Part shown: positions 34,726-46,748 of the stretch, piece by piece
How positions within the stretch are numbered: the stretch's first letter is position 1
Layout: each line of letters starts with the position of its first letter
Assembly: GCA_963969495.1 (NCBI GenBank)
Contig: OZ018338.1
Span: 43,620,301 to 43,684,300, forward strand
Direction: 5' to 3'
DNA: 64,000 bases
From: Ceratothoa steindachneri
Lineage: Eukaryota > Arthropoda > Malacostraca > Isopoda > Cymothoidae
Notes under the pieces: generated by a model
Databases searched by the model: none
What the model saw: the letters and a program-made list of their open reading frames with translations, nothing else
Told to the model about the DNA's origin: nothing
Program-made: the position numbers and the translations under genes

Positions 34726-35765
34726 CTTTGGTGATGGTGATGTAAGTGGTGTAGGTAGTGGTGGTAGTGTAGGTTGTGTAGGTGGCGGTGGTGTAGGTTG
34801 TGTAGGTAGTGGTGATAGTGTAGGTTGTGTTGGTGGTGGTGAGGTAAGGGGGTGTAAGAGGTGGTGGTGTAGATAACGGTGTTGTATGTGGTTGTGGTTT
34901 AGGTGGTTCAGGTGTGAGTGTTGTAGATGGTTTAGGTGGTGGTAGTGTATGGGATGTAAGTGGTGATGGTGCATGTGGTGGTGGTGTAGCTGCGTGTAGT
35001 GTAAATGGTAATAGTGTAGGTGGTGGTGAGGTATGTGCTGTAAGAGGTGGTGGTGTAGGTAGTAGTGATGTATGCGGTGGTGTTGTATGTAGTTGTGGTT
35101 TAGGTGGTGTAGGTGGTGATGATCTAGGTTATGGTGCAGGCGGCGGGTTATATTAGGTAGTGTAGGTTGTGGTGCTGTAGGTGTAGGTGGTGATGATGTA
35201 GGGGGTGTGGTGTAGGTGGTGTAAGTGGTGGTGTATTTGGTGGTGAGGTGTTGCAGTTAGTGGCTGTGGTGGACCCAGCTGTGGTGCAGGTGGTAAAGGC
35301 AGCAGTACTGTAGGTTTAGGTGATGTAGGTGGTGGTGTAGATGGTGGTGGTGTAGATGGTGGTGGTGTAGGTGGTGATCGTGTAGGTGGTCATGTTGTAG
35401 GGTGTGGTGGTGTAGGTGGGGGGGGGGGGAGGTTCTGGTGTAGTTTTAGGTTGTGTAGGTAATGTTGTGTAGGTGGTGGTAGTGTAGGCGGTGGTGAGGT
35501 AGGTGTTGCAAGATTTGGTGGTGTAGGTCAGGTGGTTTAAGTGGCAGTGTTGTATGTGGTGTAGGTGGTGCATGTGTGAGTAGTGTAGGTGGTGGTGGTG
35601 TAGGTGATGTAAATGGTAGTGGTGTATGTAATGGTGTTGTAGCTCCTGTTGGTGTAGATGGTGTTGTATAGGTGTTGTTATTGTAGGCGGTGGTTGTGTA
35701 GGTGGTGATGTTGTAGGTGGTGGTGTAGGTCTAGGTGGTGGTGGTGGTGTAGGTGCAGGTAGTTG
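34726..35765. repeat. GT-rich minisatellite, 3-bp/12-bp based
   Basis: About 1.04 kb of variants of GGTGGTGTAGGT with interspersed GATGTAGGT and GGTTGTGTAGGT forms, with a G-run at about 35421. Strong strand asymmetry (G and T on +). ORFs on both strands inside it (Gly/Val on +, His/Thr/Pro on -) are consequences of the array. Confidence 0.92.
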
Positions 35766-35864
35766 CCAAACTGTCTAACCCAAAACATGTGATCATAAAT
35801 TCAACTAGTAATACGATGGAAGTAGTAACAAAAGGTCTTCCGTCATGGTTGTTTACCTAATTAG

Positions 35865-36935
35865 CAGAGCTGGGCAAGTGCATTCCTTTAGTCTGTTCCT
35901 GCGTTCTGGCGTACGTATTCACCACCTTTTTAAGAACGCAAGAACGCAAAGTTTTTCAAAGGAACGCAACTAAGAGGAACGCTCCGCCTGAAATTTTAAA
36001 GCGTTCCTGCGTTGCGAGCCTTAGGAAACGTTTTTTTTTCAAAACGTTTTTAAACGTTTTCAATGGAAACAACAAAGATGACATTCGCTAGGTGGCAACA
36101 TCCCCCACTCACTACAGGGAGACATGGCTGGACCTCTTTAAAATATACATTACTCCTCTTTCCAGCTCAGCTGCTGTAGAGAGGCTGTTTAGCTCAGCGG
36201 GAGACATTTTGTGGGCAAAGGAGTCCAGCCTGACCAACATTAACTTTGAAGAGCTGGTGTTTTTGAGGGGAAACATGCACCTCCTTGGGTACAAGGAGGT
36301 GCAGGAGCAGGACAAGGAGGAGAAGAAGCAGTAATTTTAATTCTTCAAAAATTTTAAAAAGTGTTGTAGCTTGTCTAGATGTCTTTAATCTTTATGTACA
36401 ATAACGAAAATTGAATCTTTGTGTCAGATTTAGAGTAAAATAAACTTAATAAATTATTGTAATTCTGTAATACAAAATCATGAATAATGAAAATGTTTAG
36501 AAACTATGTGTCTACTTCTCAAATACAGCTCAATACTGTAAAATACAGTAAAATACAGTTAAGTCTAATACTTAAGCGATATTTTTGATTTAGTGAATTT
36601 TTGTGTGATATAGTCAGAGCAACTGGTACAAAGTCTGAAATATACATATATTTTAATGTATGAAGCTCTGATGTATTATTACCTTGTATTTTGTTTTATT
36701 TTTGAGTTGAGGAATAGTTCTTTTGATGCGCACAGTAGTGTTTGTGAGGAACGCATTGTTTTTTAAATCTTTTCAAGTTTTTTTGAGGAACGCACTACTT
36801 TTTTAAGGGACGCTTTAATAGTTTGGGAGCGCTAACGCAGGAACGCACCAAGCGAAAAAGAAGAAGAGGAACGTTATTCCAGGAACGCAGGAACGCTAAC
36901 GCGCTATCCAATATCGAGGAACACTCCCAGCTCTG
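35865..36935 (+). mobile_element. hAT-family DNA transposon relic, both ends present
   Basis: Ends are CAGAGCTGGGCAAGTGCATTCC and, at the right, GGAACACTCCCAGCTCTG, inverted copies over the outer bases. Subterminal GGAACGC/GCGTTCC words cluster at both ends (35890-36020, 36750-36920), as hAT transposases like. The 8-bp flanks CTAATTAG and CTAGTAGG match at 5 of 8 positions, so a decayed target duplication is plausible. Only the C-terminus of a transposase is inside. Confidence 0.88.
36092..36334 (+). pseudogene. hAT transposase C-terminal dimerisation domain
   Basis: Open frame of 80 codons with TPLSSSAAVERLFSSAGDIL, LTNINFEELVFLRGN and an acidic/lysine tail. SSAAVERLFS..G and EELVFLRGN are the signature of the hAT C-terminal dimerisation domain. 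The BED finger and RNase H-like catalytic body are absent, so this is an internal-deletion relic of a protein normally above 500 residues. The uninterrupted frame suggests a fairly recent deletion derivative, though 80 codons could stay open by chance. Confidence 0.9.
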
Positions 36936-39900
36936 CTAGTAGGCTAAATAGAAACCCTACTTACGAAACGGGAATATGAAAAAGTTCCTCCCATTTGCCC
37001 GAACTCATAAAATTCGAGACAAATGACAAAAAAATCGACATTTTCACAACAAGAAGTTAATATGAAATGAGAAGAGAGGCAGAAGTCCTAGAAGTTTTGT
37101 AAACGCAATACCTAAACATGCGTTAGGATCCAATAACATTTCTGGGTTCCTTGCCAGCCAAAGGAGTTGGCGAATCAATAAAAATAGACGGCGAGAAATA
37201 TTGCCAAATACTAATCCACGTTTCAATGCCATCTGGATGGTGATATTGGCATTATTGGAAACAACTTTGTTTTTCAGGATGGGGACGATCCCATAGACAG
37301 TCTTAAAATAAAACAAAACGTATTTAGAAAGGAAACAAAGGTCTGGAGAAGGCCAACTAATTAAATGGCCTCCTCAGAATCTAAAGGCAAATATTATTGA
37401 TATTTTTGGGGTTGTTTCCACGGGAGAAAAACAAAGCTACAGCAAAAATAAAAAGAAGATTAATAGGACTTTCATTCGGAGGTTTGAGATAATATTACAC
37501 ACCATTATATTCATTTAAAAAAGAATGGATGGTGTTACATCTACCAAAGGTAAGGGAGCATATTGATTTTTACTAATAAGTAATGTATAAACTAAAATCT
37601 CTTTATTGCTACCAAACTACATTTTTCAAGTAAAACGCATTAATTATCCTTGCGTGCCTCTCTGCCCCAACATCGACATATGTTTGCTCTCCTGGCACCA
37701 ATGCCTGTAGGAGGATGTGCGGCTAGCTTCCACAAAATTTCACTTTCTCTAACTTCACCCCTTTTTTTTGCACATCTCCTAACCTATGGTGGGAGATGTT
37801 TTCCTTGTTTTTCTTAAAAAAAATTTTAATCGTAAATTAGTCGAAATTTAATTAGAAACAAACCCGTTATTCTTGACGACTGAAAATTGCAAACTGTGAA
37901 GATGAAGAAAACCGAGTGACAGCAACGCAAGTGATGTCATACTTGTGACCGAACCCAGGGGGTGAGTTTCTAAAGGATTTCGGATTTAAAGATTTAAAAC
38001 AATCCCCCTATAGAAACCATTGGTGTGGAGACAGCTCTTCGGATTCGAGGGAAATTCAGCTACACCGGCTGTGGTTCGTTGTCGGATGGAGACTAGATTC
38101 GGGTTTGCTTCATGGCGATTCTCTTATACTGTAGAAACTGTCGGTTGGATAGATTATTTAACTCTAGGTCAACATTTAGAAATAAAAGGCTGAAAAAAGA
38201 ATGCAGATCGTTATAAGACAACCAAATAATTTTGTTTCCGTTAACAAATATGCTGGAGCTCGACATTTAACCATTAACCGGGTCACCGAGAGGATAGACA
38301 TTGAAGAAACTTAAGCCTAATAGATTAACTCAGGTAAAGCGTTGCAGCTAAAGGTAATATTGTCAGTCAAATTCAGGTGAGGGGTTGGGGTGGGGAGGAA
38401 TTATGCCTCATTTGCTTACCAAACACGAGAGGATTAAACAGAATGAGAGATAAAAAGATTGGTTTTAATTTATCAAGAGGCTATTAAGATTGTCACTTTT
38501 TGGGGTACTAGTAGCAAATGACCTTTGAGAATTCCGGTAAGGAATTCAACCAAGAATTCATTTGCTACAAGCGAAATCTGAGGTTAAATAACTAGATTAC
38601 GCAATAAGTATGGCTTGAAAAAACAAATTGCTTCTTAAAAAACATCAATAACATTTCTATAACATCATGGAAAGAAACCTTAATATTCAACTAAATAACG
38701 TTTGGAGGCAAGTTCTAAATTGCCGCGAACAGTTACGCGCTTGTATTTATTTGATTAGACTTGTGTCCTTTTCTTTTCCGCGAAAGAAATTGCTGTAATT
38801 CATTTTCATTATAAAAGGATACAAATTATTTCTAAATTAAATCATAGAACATGGCATCCCTGTTTATATTTGTAAATCCTACCTCTATAACATCCCTTCC
38901 TTCCAAGATCTACTCCCACGGAAGAGAATTTACAAATCTTCCAATCAAAGGTTTATCATGGATTTCACAATCGTTTGGGTTAGTTGCTCTCCTAGTAAGG
39001 CTCAGAGTTTCCTGCTAACTGGTCAGCACATAACACAAATAGTCAAAACTAGATTGCCTGGCTCCCAATTACAGCGTGTTTTTTTTATGCGAGACCTAAA
39101 TAGTTGTCTGGTTCCTTTCCAAGAAGTTCAAATTATTTTCAACCCACTCCTCTGGGTGGGTCTTTGTCTTTTCTTCTATGGTATTATGAAGCTGAGGCGC
39201 TGATTGATCCCATACCTATGAAGAGTAAATCGCTATCAACCGAAATATCCATCTCGCCCCAGAATTACGTAAGCCGGGAGTTTTCTAGGATAGGCACTTG
39301 AGTGCTGCGTCAGGCTTAGAACTTGACTATCTCATAAAACTAAAATGAAGTGGCAATACTGCCCTAGAGATTGCACTTTACTTTATAGACAGTTAATGTG
39401 AACCGCTTCCTGCTACCTAACAATGAATAAGGTTGGCATTCCCCCAGTCATCTGAGAAACTTTCTAATGATCCGTATTCTCTATTAATTCCGGCTAAAGC
39501 TTATCTCAGAGCAACGAGCGTTCAAACGCAGTAAAATTCCATAAGATTTTCTACATTAAGATCTAGACGATGAGCTCTGGTGCTATTTCCTTTCCCAAGA
39601 ATTACATCTTTTAGTAAAAATGTCTTATTGAATGAGAACCATAATGAAGAACTTGAGCTTCGACTCCTGATGTCTCAGGAGAAACAAAGGGTAATGAAAG
39701 AAGCTCGTGTGAATTGGAATGTGGAAATAGTAGATTATTTCGTTACACCGTAGAAATTCTATCCATAAACGGAGAAAGGGTACATACCTTGTTTTATGAT
39801 AAAATAAAGTTAGCTCCTAAAAGGAGAATAGTGTGGCAGCTATAGATTCCCAAATAAGGTTGAATTACTCTCACATATGAATTCCTAAAAAAGTTTGGGA

Positions 39901-40934
39901 GATTACCTTTTCCTTACTTCTGAAAAATACTGCAACTTGAATGGTGTCATATTTTCAGGCTCATGGCCAAGTTCCTCCATAATTCTCCGAGAAATGAGTG
40001 ATTATTAAGCCATCTGGTTGAAAAGCTCTCCCATGAATGAGACAATCACCAACTTACCGCACTTTTACGCAAAGCTTTGGGTGTCCTGAAGCCCTGATGA
40101 TTTCTGCAGTTTCTGTAATTGAGGGAGGCTCCAATTGTTCATATTCAGATTACTGCTTCTCTAAGAAGCTTGCAATAACCTCTCCTAAAACAATTTTCAT
40201 ACTGAAAAATGCGGACAGATAACACTGTAAAAAAAAAATCTTTTTGTCTGATGCCTGAAATATTTCAACGAATTCTTAAGTGATTTTGCCTGCTAAATTC
40301 GAACAAAAAGAACTTCAGTTTTCCTCCATCAGGTCTAGTTTTCTGTCTCTCCTCATCTCCATTTTGGCTCTATTAGATGCTAAAATTGCTGGCAATAACC
40401 TCTCCTGAAACAATTATAATCATCATTAGTAGAAGATTATGATGTCCGATTGATGCTATTCTGTGCGATCCAGTCAGCGAGAGAGGTTAGTGTTAAAAAA
40501 CAGACAGATAAAAGAGGAAGTCAGAAGACTGAGGTTAGACACAGAGTTTTTTGGGAGCAAAACATCCGAAAAACATTATAAACTAGCACCTTAATTTTGA
40601 AGACATTTCTAGAAATAAATGTGCTGAACTCAGCAAATTAAATCATAGATCATTTTAACGATTACACTCTTCTCCAAAATGTCTTGGTTTCCTAAAGTCT
40701 TGGCCCTCATTATTTGAAAAAAAACGCGATGGATTTCTCTTTTGTTGGTATCCAATATATCTAATTTTCCACTTTTTTGTCAATTTATTGTCATTTTATT
40801 CACCACCTAATCACATCCTTTTTTCAACGCACCACTGTCCAAATTTAAGGAATGCCCTCGTCGCGAGTGACTGGTTTATGAATCGAGGGGTAGGCTGACC
40901 AGTCATGTGATAGAAGCGTCCTCCCTTCCAAGTT
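36936..40934. other. Long spacer, nothing recognised
   Basis: About 4 kb without a supportable gene, RNA or transposon motif. Small ORFs (37044-37316 -, 38958-39203 +, 39104-39301 +, 40037-40222 +) have no recognisable features. A short phrase, GCAATAACCTCTCCT(A/G)AAACAATT, occurs at about 40168 and 40392. Confidence 0.45.
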
Positions 40935-41065
40935 TATGAATAGGTTGGATAGATTTAGGAATGAAGGTGCTAGTTAGGGCTGAACCCGATTAATGGGAGC
41001 CAGAGCTGCCTCGTATAGGCTGTTTTGAGTGGCTTTTAACGGATCCCTTTTCTTATGTTCTTATG
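40935..41065 (+). pseudogene. Possible non-LTR C-terminal tail and 3' end
   Basis: Frame reads SKFMNRLDRFRNEGAS then, after stops, TRLMGARAASYRLF and FNGSLFLCSYDS, ending in the repeated word TTCTTATGTTCTTATG. F.NRLD followed by such a tail resembles the last residues of CR1-like ORF2 proteins. Two to three stops; short and tentative. Confidence 0.4.
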
Positions 41066-41489
41066 ATTCCAATTTGGTAGCAATAGCCTTCGAGGATGCC
41101 GTGATATTTTCACCAAAAACATATGCAGGGCAAGATTAAAAATGGAATTTTCCGATAGAATGTTTAGGTTAAGTTTCTTTAAATTTCTAGGTACGAAATC
41201 ACATTCATTGTCACCATATCAGAAGTCGCTCTGGCCTTACTCGTCAGCCTAATTCTTGAAACCTACTTTTTCCTAGCTTGTTAAAATTGTACTTTTAGAA
41301 ACTATCCAGGAAAGTAATAATAGATCTTAGATAAGATATAAATGGTGCTAATTTGGTGATGTCACTAAAATTTCAACTCCGTTGATGTTGTATTGAGTTA
41401 CTAATTTATTGTCATTAGCATTCAGCATTGTTCCTTGGTTGCATTAAATTATTGGAATCCCCAAGCAACCAACTTTTCCTTTTTAAGAT

Positions 41490-41651
41490 AACTCTTCTAG
41501 TCTAAAATAATCTTATTAGTACAATTAACTTTTTATTTGCAATTTCTAATAGGAAACTTTGTCCGAGGTCATTGAAATATAAAGTTTCCTATTAGAAATT
41601 GCAAATAAAAAGTTAATTGTACGCATAAGATTATTTTAGTCTAGAAGAGTT
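41490..41651. repeat. Near-perfect 71-bp inverted repeat (hairpin) with 20-nt loop
   Basis: Arm 41490-41560 begins AACTCTTCTAGTCTAAAATA and arm 41581-41651 ends TATTTTAGTCTAGAAGAGTT; only two or so mismatches occur (TTAGTAC against GCGTAC). The loop is 41561-41580. It could be a MITE, a palindromic terminus, or a structured RNA gene; no target-site duplication or promoter is evident. Confidence 0.92.
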
Positions 41652-42060
41652 GTTAGGTTCACCTGCTCAAGAAAAATTCCTGATTGCATGGTAAACAAAG
41701 ATGATGTCTTAGGGCAATAAAAACAATCTCGAAAATGTCCCCTTCCCTCAGAAGAGATATTTTAAAACTGTTGCTAATCCTTGGTACTTACAATCGCTTG
41801 ACGTAAATGTTGACTAAAAATTGCTATAATTTAAAGAAAATATAAACTAACAAGATTGTTACCTCTGGTCATTAAAATAGCAAATGAACTTGGAAACTCC
41901 AGAAAGAATCTTACTTTAACCGTGACTTTGTTTCCATCTAACTCCGGGAGAACTAACTAGAGTAAGGAATAACATTGTCCCGCTGTCTTCGCCAGAGGAT
42001 CGAATAGAACTGCACAATTACCATAATTTCATGTCAACTGTAGCATAAATTTCTATGCTA
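41652..42060. other. Spacer, nothing recognised
   Basis: AT-rich sequence between hairpin and hAT relic. Confidence 0.5.
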
Positions 42061-43100
42061 CACCTAATAGGTGGTGGGCGCGATAACGAAAAAATGATTC
42101 ACAATAACTGATAAATCGATAACGATAACCTTATCAGCGTTAACCGATAATAGATAACTGGCGATAAATTTAGCGCCCGATAAGGTGATAACCGATAAAT
42201 CGATAAATCAAAAATTATAATACAATATTGATTATTGACTATATAGAGCGTTATTTTATAATACAATAGTAAGAATATTTGAATACTGTTTCTTAGTTTC
42301 TTACCTGGTGAGGCTCTCCTTCATTTCCTCATAAGTTTTGGGGATCTTCCTCCCCAGCGTCCTCCTGGAGGGTACCTCTTTCTTAGGGTTGAGGGTGTAG
42401 ACCATGTCCCTGAAGCTCTGACTGTCTCCAATCTGCAGCGGCAGCATGTTGTTCACCACAAACCTGATAATTGTCTTGTCGCGGTGGACTGCAGGACAGC
42501 ACCGCCCTGGGCCATGATGCCAAAGGTCTCGGCAATCGACATCTGCTGCTGTTTCTATAAAATAGCAAAACACTGTACTAATAAATTACTATAAAAATAG
42601 GATGAGTTTAGAATAGGGGCGTAACTTCGTAAGTGTTCAAAACGTTAATAAACGGATATTAAAGAATAACACCGAATAGTACATGCATTTATATACACGT
42701 GCACAAAAAATAGAACGGAAGAAGCACGGGAACATAGGGAATAAATCATCAAAGAACGCGTAAAACCGGTAACGCGCAGGAACAACACCTCGTGACCTCT
42801 CGTCCGACAGCTGGTGAGAGACTGAAGCTGAGCGAACGTTTTGAGAAGACGTCAAGACCAGCCACCCCACACTCCGTTCAGTAAATGTTCGGTTCCCAGC
42901 TCGGACCTACCTATTTCTGCCTGCAAGGCACGCGGGGCTTGCCCCTCTGCTAAACTGGAACCAAAAACTGAAAATATTGATTATCGCTAGTTTGGAACCA
43001 AAAGTATCGGCGATACCGATGAATCGATAACGCGGAAAAAATATCGAATAACCGATAACCCGATATCGTTATCGCAATAATACCCACCTATGCATCTAAT
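42061..43100 (-). mobile_element. Second hAT-like relic with GATAAC-rich subterminal regions
   Basis: Left end AGGTGGTGGGCGCGATAACG and the reverse complement of the right end AGGTGGGTATTATTGCGATA share AGGTGG..GCGATAACG. CGATAAC/CGATAAAT words crowd 42080-42215 and 42975-43085. Candidate 8-bp target duplication CACCTAAT (42061-42068) and CATCTAAT (43093-43100), 7 of 8 matching. Interior carries a hAT N-terminal exon on the minus strand. Confidence 0.75.
42305..42554 (-). pseudogene. hAT transposase exon with splice sites
   Basis: Minus strand: acceptor TTTTGCTATTTTATAG, then KQQQMSIAETFGIMAQGG, a frameshift, and open frame RDKTIIRFVVNNMLPLQIGD, SFRDMVYTLNPKKEVPSRRT and YEEMKESLT, ending at a donor CAG|GTAAGA (intron starts at 42304). 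The I..F+V.nMLP...gds..F+..V..L.P...vPSR..L pattern is the region after the BED finger in hAT/ZBED-type transposases. The frameshift breaks it. Presence of both splice signals suggests a spliced source gene. Confidence 0.75.
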
Positions 43101-43689
43101 AACCCCTTGTCGAGGAATAAATGGAAAAAATAGTTATCTAATGCAGCATGAACACCTTAATTGTATAGTTATTGACACGTTTTGTTTGTATTGCTGTATT
43201 TAGCTTTTAAAATTTGACACGTGATCTATTTTCTTGCTATCTTTATTGATTTAGTCCTAAAGCATAAGTTAACTATATAAAAAAAATACCGGATTTGAAG
43301 TTAGTTTCAGAACAAAATTAGTTTAAAAAAAGTTTTCCGTGTTTGTGCTTCCATTTTGTTTTCGGTTGAAGGACTTTCATCTTTTCTTTTATTCTCTTTC
43401 CTATCTACAACTGGACTTGTGGATTTCCAAAGTGGTAGTTAAACTTTATTTGCCTCTCACTGGGGATGAAACATTTTACAAGCTTAGAATTGGAAGAATT
43501 ATTATAAGGAATGGGCTTTCCGCAGCTGAAAGAGGAAATAACAGAATTGATGTCGATTAAAGATGAAATGAAGACACTAAAACTATCTAAGAAATATATA
43601 AATATAAAAGAATCTGGATGTTGTAGAATAGGGGGCTTAATTTTATGACGGTGGGGGCGTAGAAGGGGCACTGATCTGATGTACCTGGT
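43101..43689. other. Spacer, nothing recognised
   Basis: Two short opposing ORFs over 43339-43671 have no motif; could include sequence 3' of the gag relic. Confidence 0.45.
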
Positions 43690-44720
43690 GAGAAGGAGGC
43701 ATGCTTCTAAACTGCGAGTTTTGAGGGCAGTTGGAACTCACGTGACCCGCAATTCCACAGGAATAGCACGCGATGGTCCTCCTGGTGAACTACGGAACAG
43801 GGGGGTTAAGAGCAAAGGGTTTAACATCACAGTGGTCCGACGAGAAGGAATGTTAGGGTTTGGCGGACCCAGTCAGCTTAACGAACTTATTCTCATTATT
43901 AGGAACAAATTTGTTCTTGCTGATTTTGGATTGAGGAGATGAGGGTTCTGATTTCTTCCCTTGCTTCGGATAGCAGTTGTGGCTAGCCACATAGACGTCT
44001 ACCTCCATGATGCATTCCTTGAGAGTACGAAACCTCCGGTCCTTCACGAAGGATATGATTTCCGAAGGAAGGGACGCAACAAATTGGTCCTTGAGGACGA
44101 AATCGACCAGGGCGAGGTATTCATGTGACACCTTAGTCACGTCAATCCAAAAATTAAAATGACGCTGTATGGAGCAGCCAAACTGTCGGAAGGTCTGATT
44201 TTGGTGAAAGTGACAGTGCCTAAATTAAACTCGGTAGAAATCCGAGGTCATGTTGTAAGCGGCGAGCAACTCGGCTTTTAACGATGAGTAATCAAATACT
44301 GCCTCTGATGGGAGGGAGATAAAAATATCTCTAAGTTGGGAGCTCAATAAAGGCAATAATTGCGCTAATACGTCCGTCTCTATGACCCACTGGTTCACTT
44401 CAAAGTTATTTTCGAAATGGGAGAGAAAAGAGCCGAAGTCCTCGCCTTGTTTAAAGATGGGGGGGGGGGGTATGGTCTCAGACTGCGTTGCATCTAGTCT
44501 AGAACTTGAGGAGTTTATGGAGAGCGTCTCGTTCCTCGCTCTGCTCCTTTCCATTTCGTGAGAGCGAATTCTCTCTTTCTCCTTGTTCCTTTTTCTTCTA
44601 TGTCTCTTCTTTCGGCCTTTTCTTTTCTTTCCTCTTCTTGGATGTAGGCCGAGTGACTCACCTTGGGCCTTGAAAATTTTAAACGGCGACTTGCTGCTGG
44701 TTTACACGATGGGCACAACA
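43690..44720 (-). pseudogene. Ty3/gypsy-type gag relic with CCHC zinc knuckle
   Basis: Minus strand: a charged coiled-coil-like start (AYIQEEERKEKAERR), then an open frame 44554-44225 with FKQGEDFGSFLSHFENNFEV, DVLAQLLPLLSSQLRDIFIS and LKAELLAAYNMTSDFYR, a frameshift, an open frame 44140-43853 with LVDFVLKDQFVASLPSEI and LKECIMEVDVYVASH (capsid C-terminal part), a shift, then CYSCGIAGHVSSNC (43727-43768), a CX2CX4HX4C nucleocapsid knuckle. Gag packages element RNA into particles. No protease or RT follows nearby. Confidence 0.85.
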
Positions 44721-45480
44721 ACCAGAATTAAGTTAACGCACGAATTATGGATTCCTTTACGCACGAGAAGAAGTGCAAATGGTTTTGCTAAACAAACGAT
44801 AACATGAAAAACAAAAAGCGGGGGCGAAACACTCACGAGAGAGCTTTTGCAGTCGAGATTTCACTGTGATTGAGACGAGAGTTACAGCTCTCCTAGCACA
44901 GCAACACGAAGAATAATACTATTTGTATTTTACCTTCAACTTACGGCACGAGATGAGGGCTCGAAGAACAATTCAATTCTGTGGGGAAATAAAATTACAA
45001 ATCACAAAAAAATAAATGGGAACGGGAACAAATAAACTTTGCAAATAGGTATGCAATGGATATTTATCATCTTATAAACTCAAGAACCGGAACCAAGATT
45101 AGCCAACAATTAACAACTTAACCAAGGTTAACCAATAGATTGATCAAATTTCAATCAATTGATTGACCAAGATTGATCCTGAATCGAGACTGGCTGCGTT
45201 GCGTTCAAGGAGCGGGTTGAAAAAGTACAGGGTAGACTCACGCAAATTAATCGAGAATACCCGGAGCTTGAGCGGACCTTTTGGGCCCTCAAACTTGTCG
45301 CAGCTTTCTGCGATGGCGGGCTTTCAGGCCACCACGTCGTCTCATATTTTCGTACTTCCATTATCGCAGACACAAAAGGTCGACCAGGTGTCTGTTGTCT
45401 CTCTCTATATTAAAGGTGCGGCAGTTCGCATCTTTCTTTCTCTCTCTCTCTCTCTGATCTCTGACACTAGACGTTAAGGA
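44721..45480 (-). other. Possible 5' leader/LTR of the gag relic
   Basis: Lies upstream of gag on its strand. Contains a CT-rich run (45431-45455) and TTTAATATA on the minus strand, and a palindromic TTGATC/GATCAA cluster at 45130-45180. No matching second LTR or primer-binding site was found, so the LTR reading is only a guess. Confidence 0.25.
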
Positions 45481-46189
45481 CTATTGCTGTCCATATTCCT
45501 CATATGATATACCAAAAGTGCGAACAATGTAAATGGTAAAGTTGTTATTGGTTGTTATACACGTTAATGAGTTAGGCTATCCTAAACTGTAAAATCAATT
45601 TTTAATATTAACCCTGTTTCCGATCAAAACTCGGAGGTAGTTCTTAGTGACAATCCATTTTCATCCACCAAATCCTCAAATTTAATATAACTAATGAATA
45701 ATTAAAAAGTGTGGCCTAGCAATTCCGATTTCATTTCTGCCTAAATAATAAAAATGGGAGGGCCGCTGTTATTATTTCTTTCCTGAAAATTGGTACTTCG
45801 AAAGTAGATATTAAAAGAAGCAATTCGGTTGGGCTAAGGATTTCGGTTCGAAATTACCATAACTGTGTACATAAAATGTAAATGTACGAAATATATTTAC
45901 TTGCATTATAACTCAAATATGTCAATATACTTTACTTTTTAATTAAGCAGTTTGTTAATATCCATTATTATTATTTTGAATGTTGCAATGAGAGTCACTC
46001 ATTTGTCTAAGTGTTTCCTCCAACCTTTTGCTATTTTCCAAAGTATAAACGCCAGTCATAATTTTGTTTTTTTAGGGTTTATTTGATAATTATTTAAAAA
46101 TTTATTTTAGCGAAAATAGTTGAACTGTGCAAACGAGAGGATTTTTACTAGGTATAAAAAGAAGAGATTCCGGGGCACCAGACTCTTTC
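45481..46189. other. AT-rich spacer, nothing recognised
   Basis: No ORF or repeat. Confidence 0.5.
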
Positions 46190-46748
46190 AACACATCTCT
46201 CTACATTTACATATATATTACAAGCAATTCATCCAGGCTACGTGTCTTAACACAGCTTGACATATTATAATAGTCTATAAAACTACACAACTGGCACCTA
46301 ACACAGCTCGCCATATGTATAACAGGTTATACAATCACAAAAGTTTTGTTCATTACATCTTTCCATAAGGATAGCAAACAGGATATGCATTCAACACAGT
46401 TCGCCACATATATAACATATCGTCACATATATAACAGCCAATATTTTCACAAATATTTCTCTTAACACAACTCGCCACATTCATAACAGTTCGTCTCATT
46501 TATAACATCCTATACATCCACACAGTCGTTTCTTAACACAGTTCTTAACATTTATAACAACCTATAAATCCACACAGCAGTCTTTCAACACAGCTCATCG
46601 CATGAATAACAGCTTATACATCCACACAGCAGTCTCTTAATACACCTCACCACATGAATACCAGGCTACACATTCACGCAACCGTATCTCCTCACAGCAC
46701 GGCACATGAATAACAGGCTATACATCCACACAGCGGTCTCTCAATACA
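46190..46748. repeat. 52-bp minisatellite
   Basis: About ten imperfect units of about 52 bp built on CACACAGCAGTCTCTTAACA and CTCGCCACATGAATAACAGG. CACACAGC-type words at about 46571, 46623, 46674 and 46726 fix the period. Units become more regular toward the right. Confidence 0.92.

Noticed and set aside
34693..35573. His/Thr/Pro-rich minus ORFs and Gly/Val-rich plus ORF
   Set aside because: Produced by the GT-rich minisatellite; no start context or domain.
36936..40934. Host gene in the 4-kb empty stretch
   Set aside because: No ORF with a recognisable motif and no coherent exon-like series; called spacer.
46190..46748. CRISPR-like array
   Set aside because: Units are contiguous about 52-bp imperfect repeats with no unique spacers, and the context is eukaryotic; it is a minisatellite.
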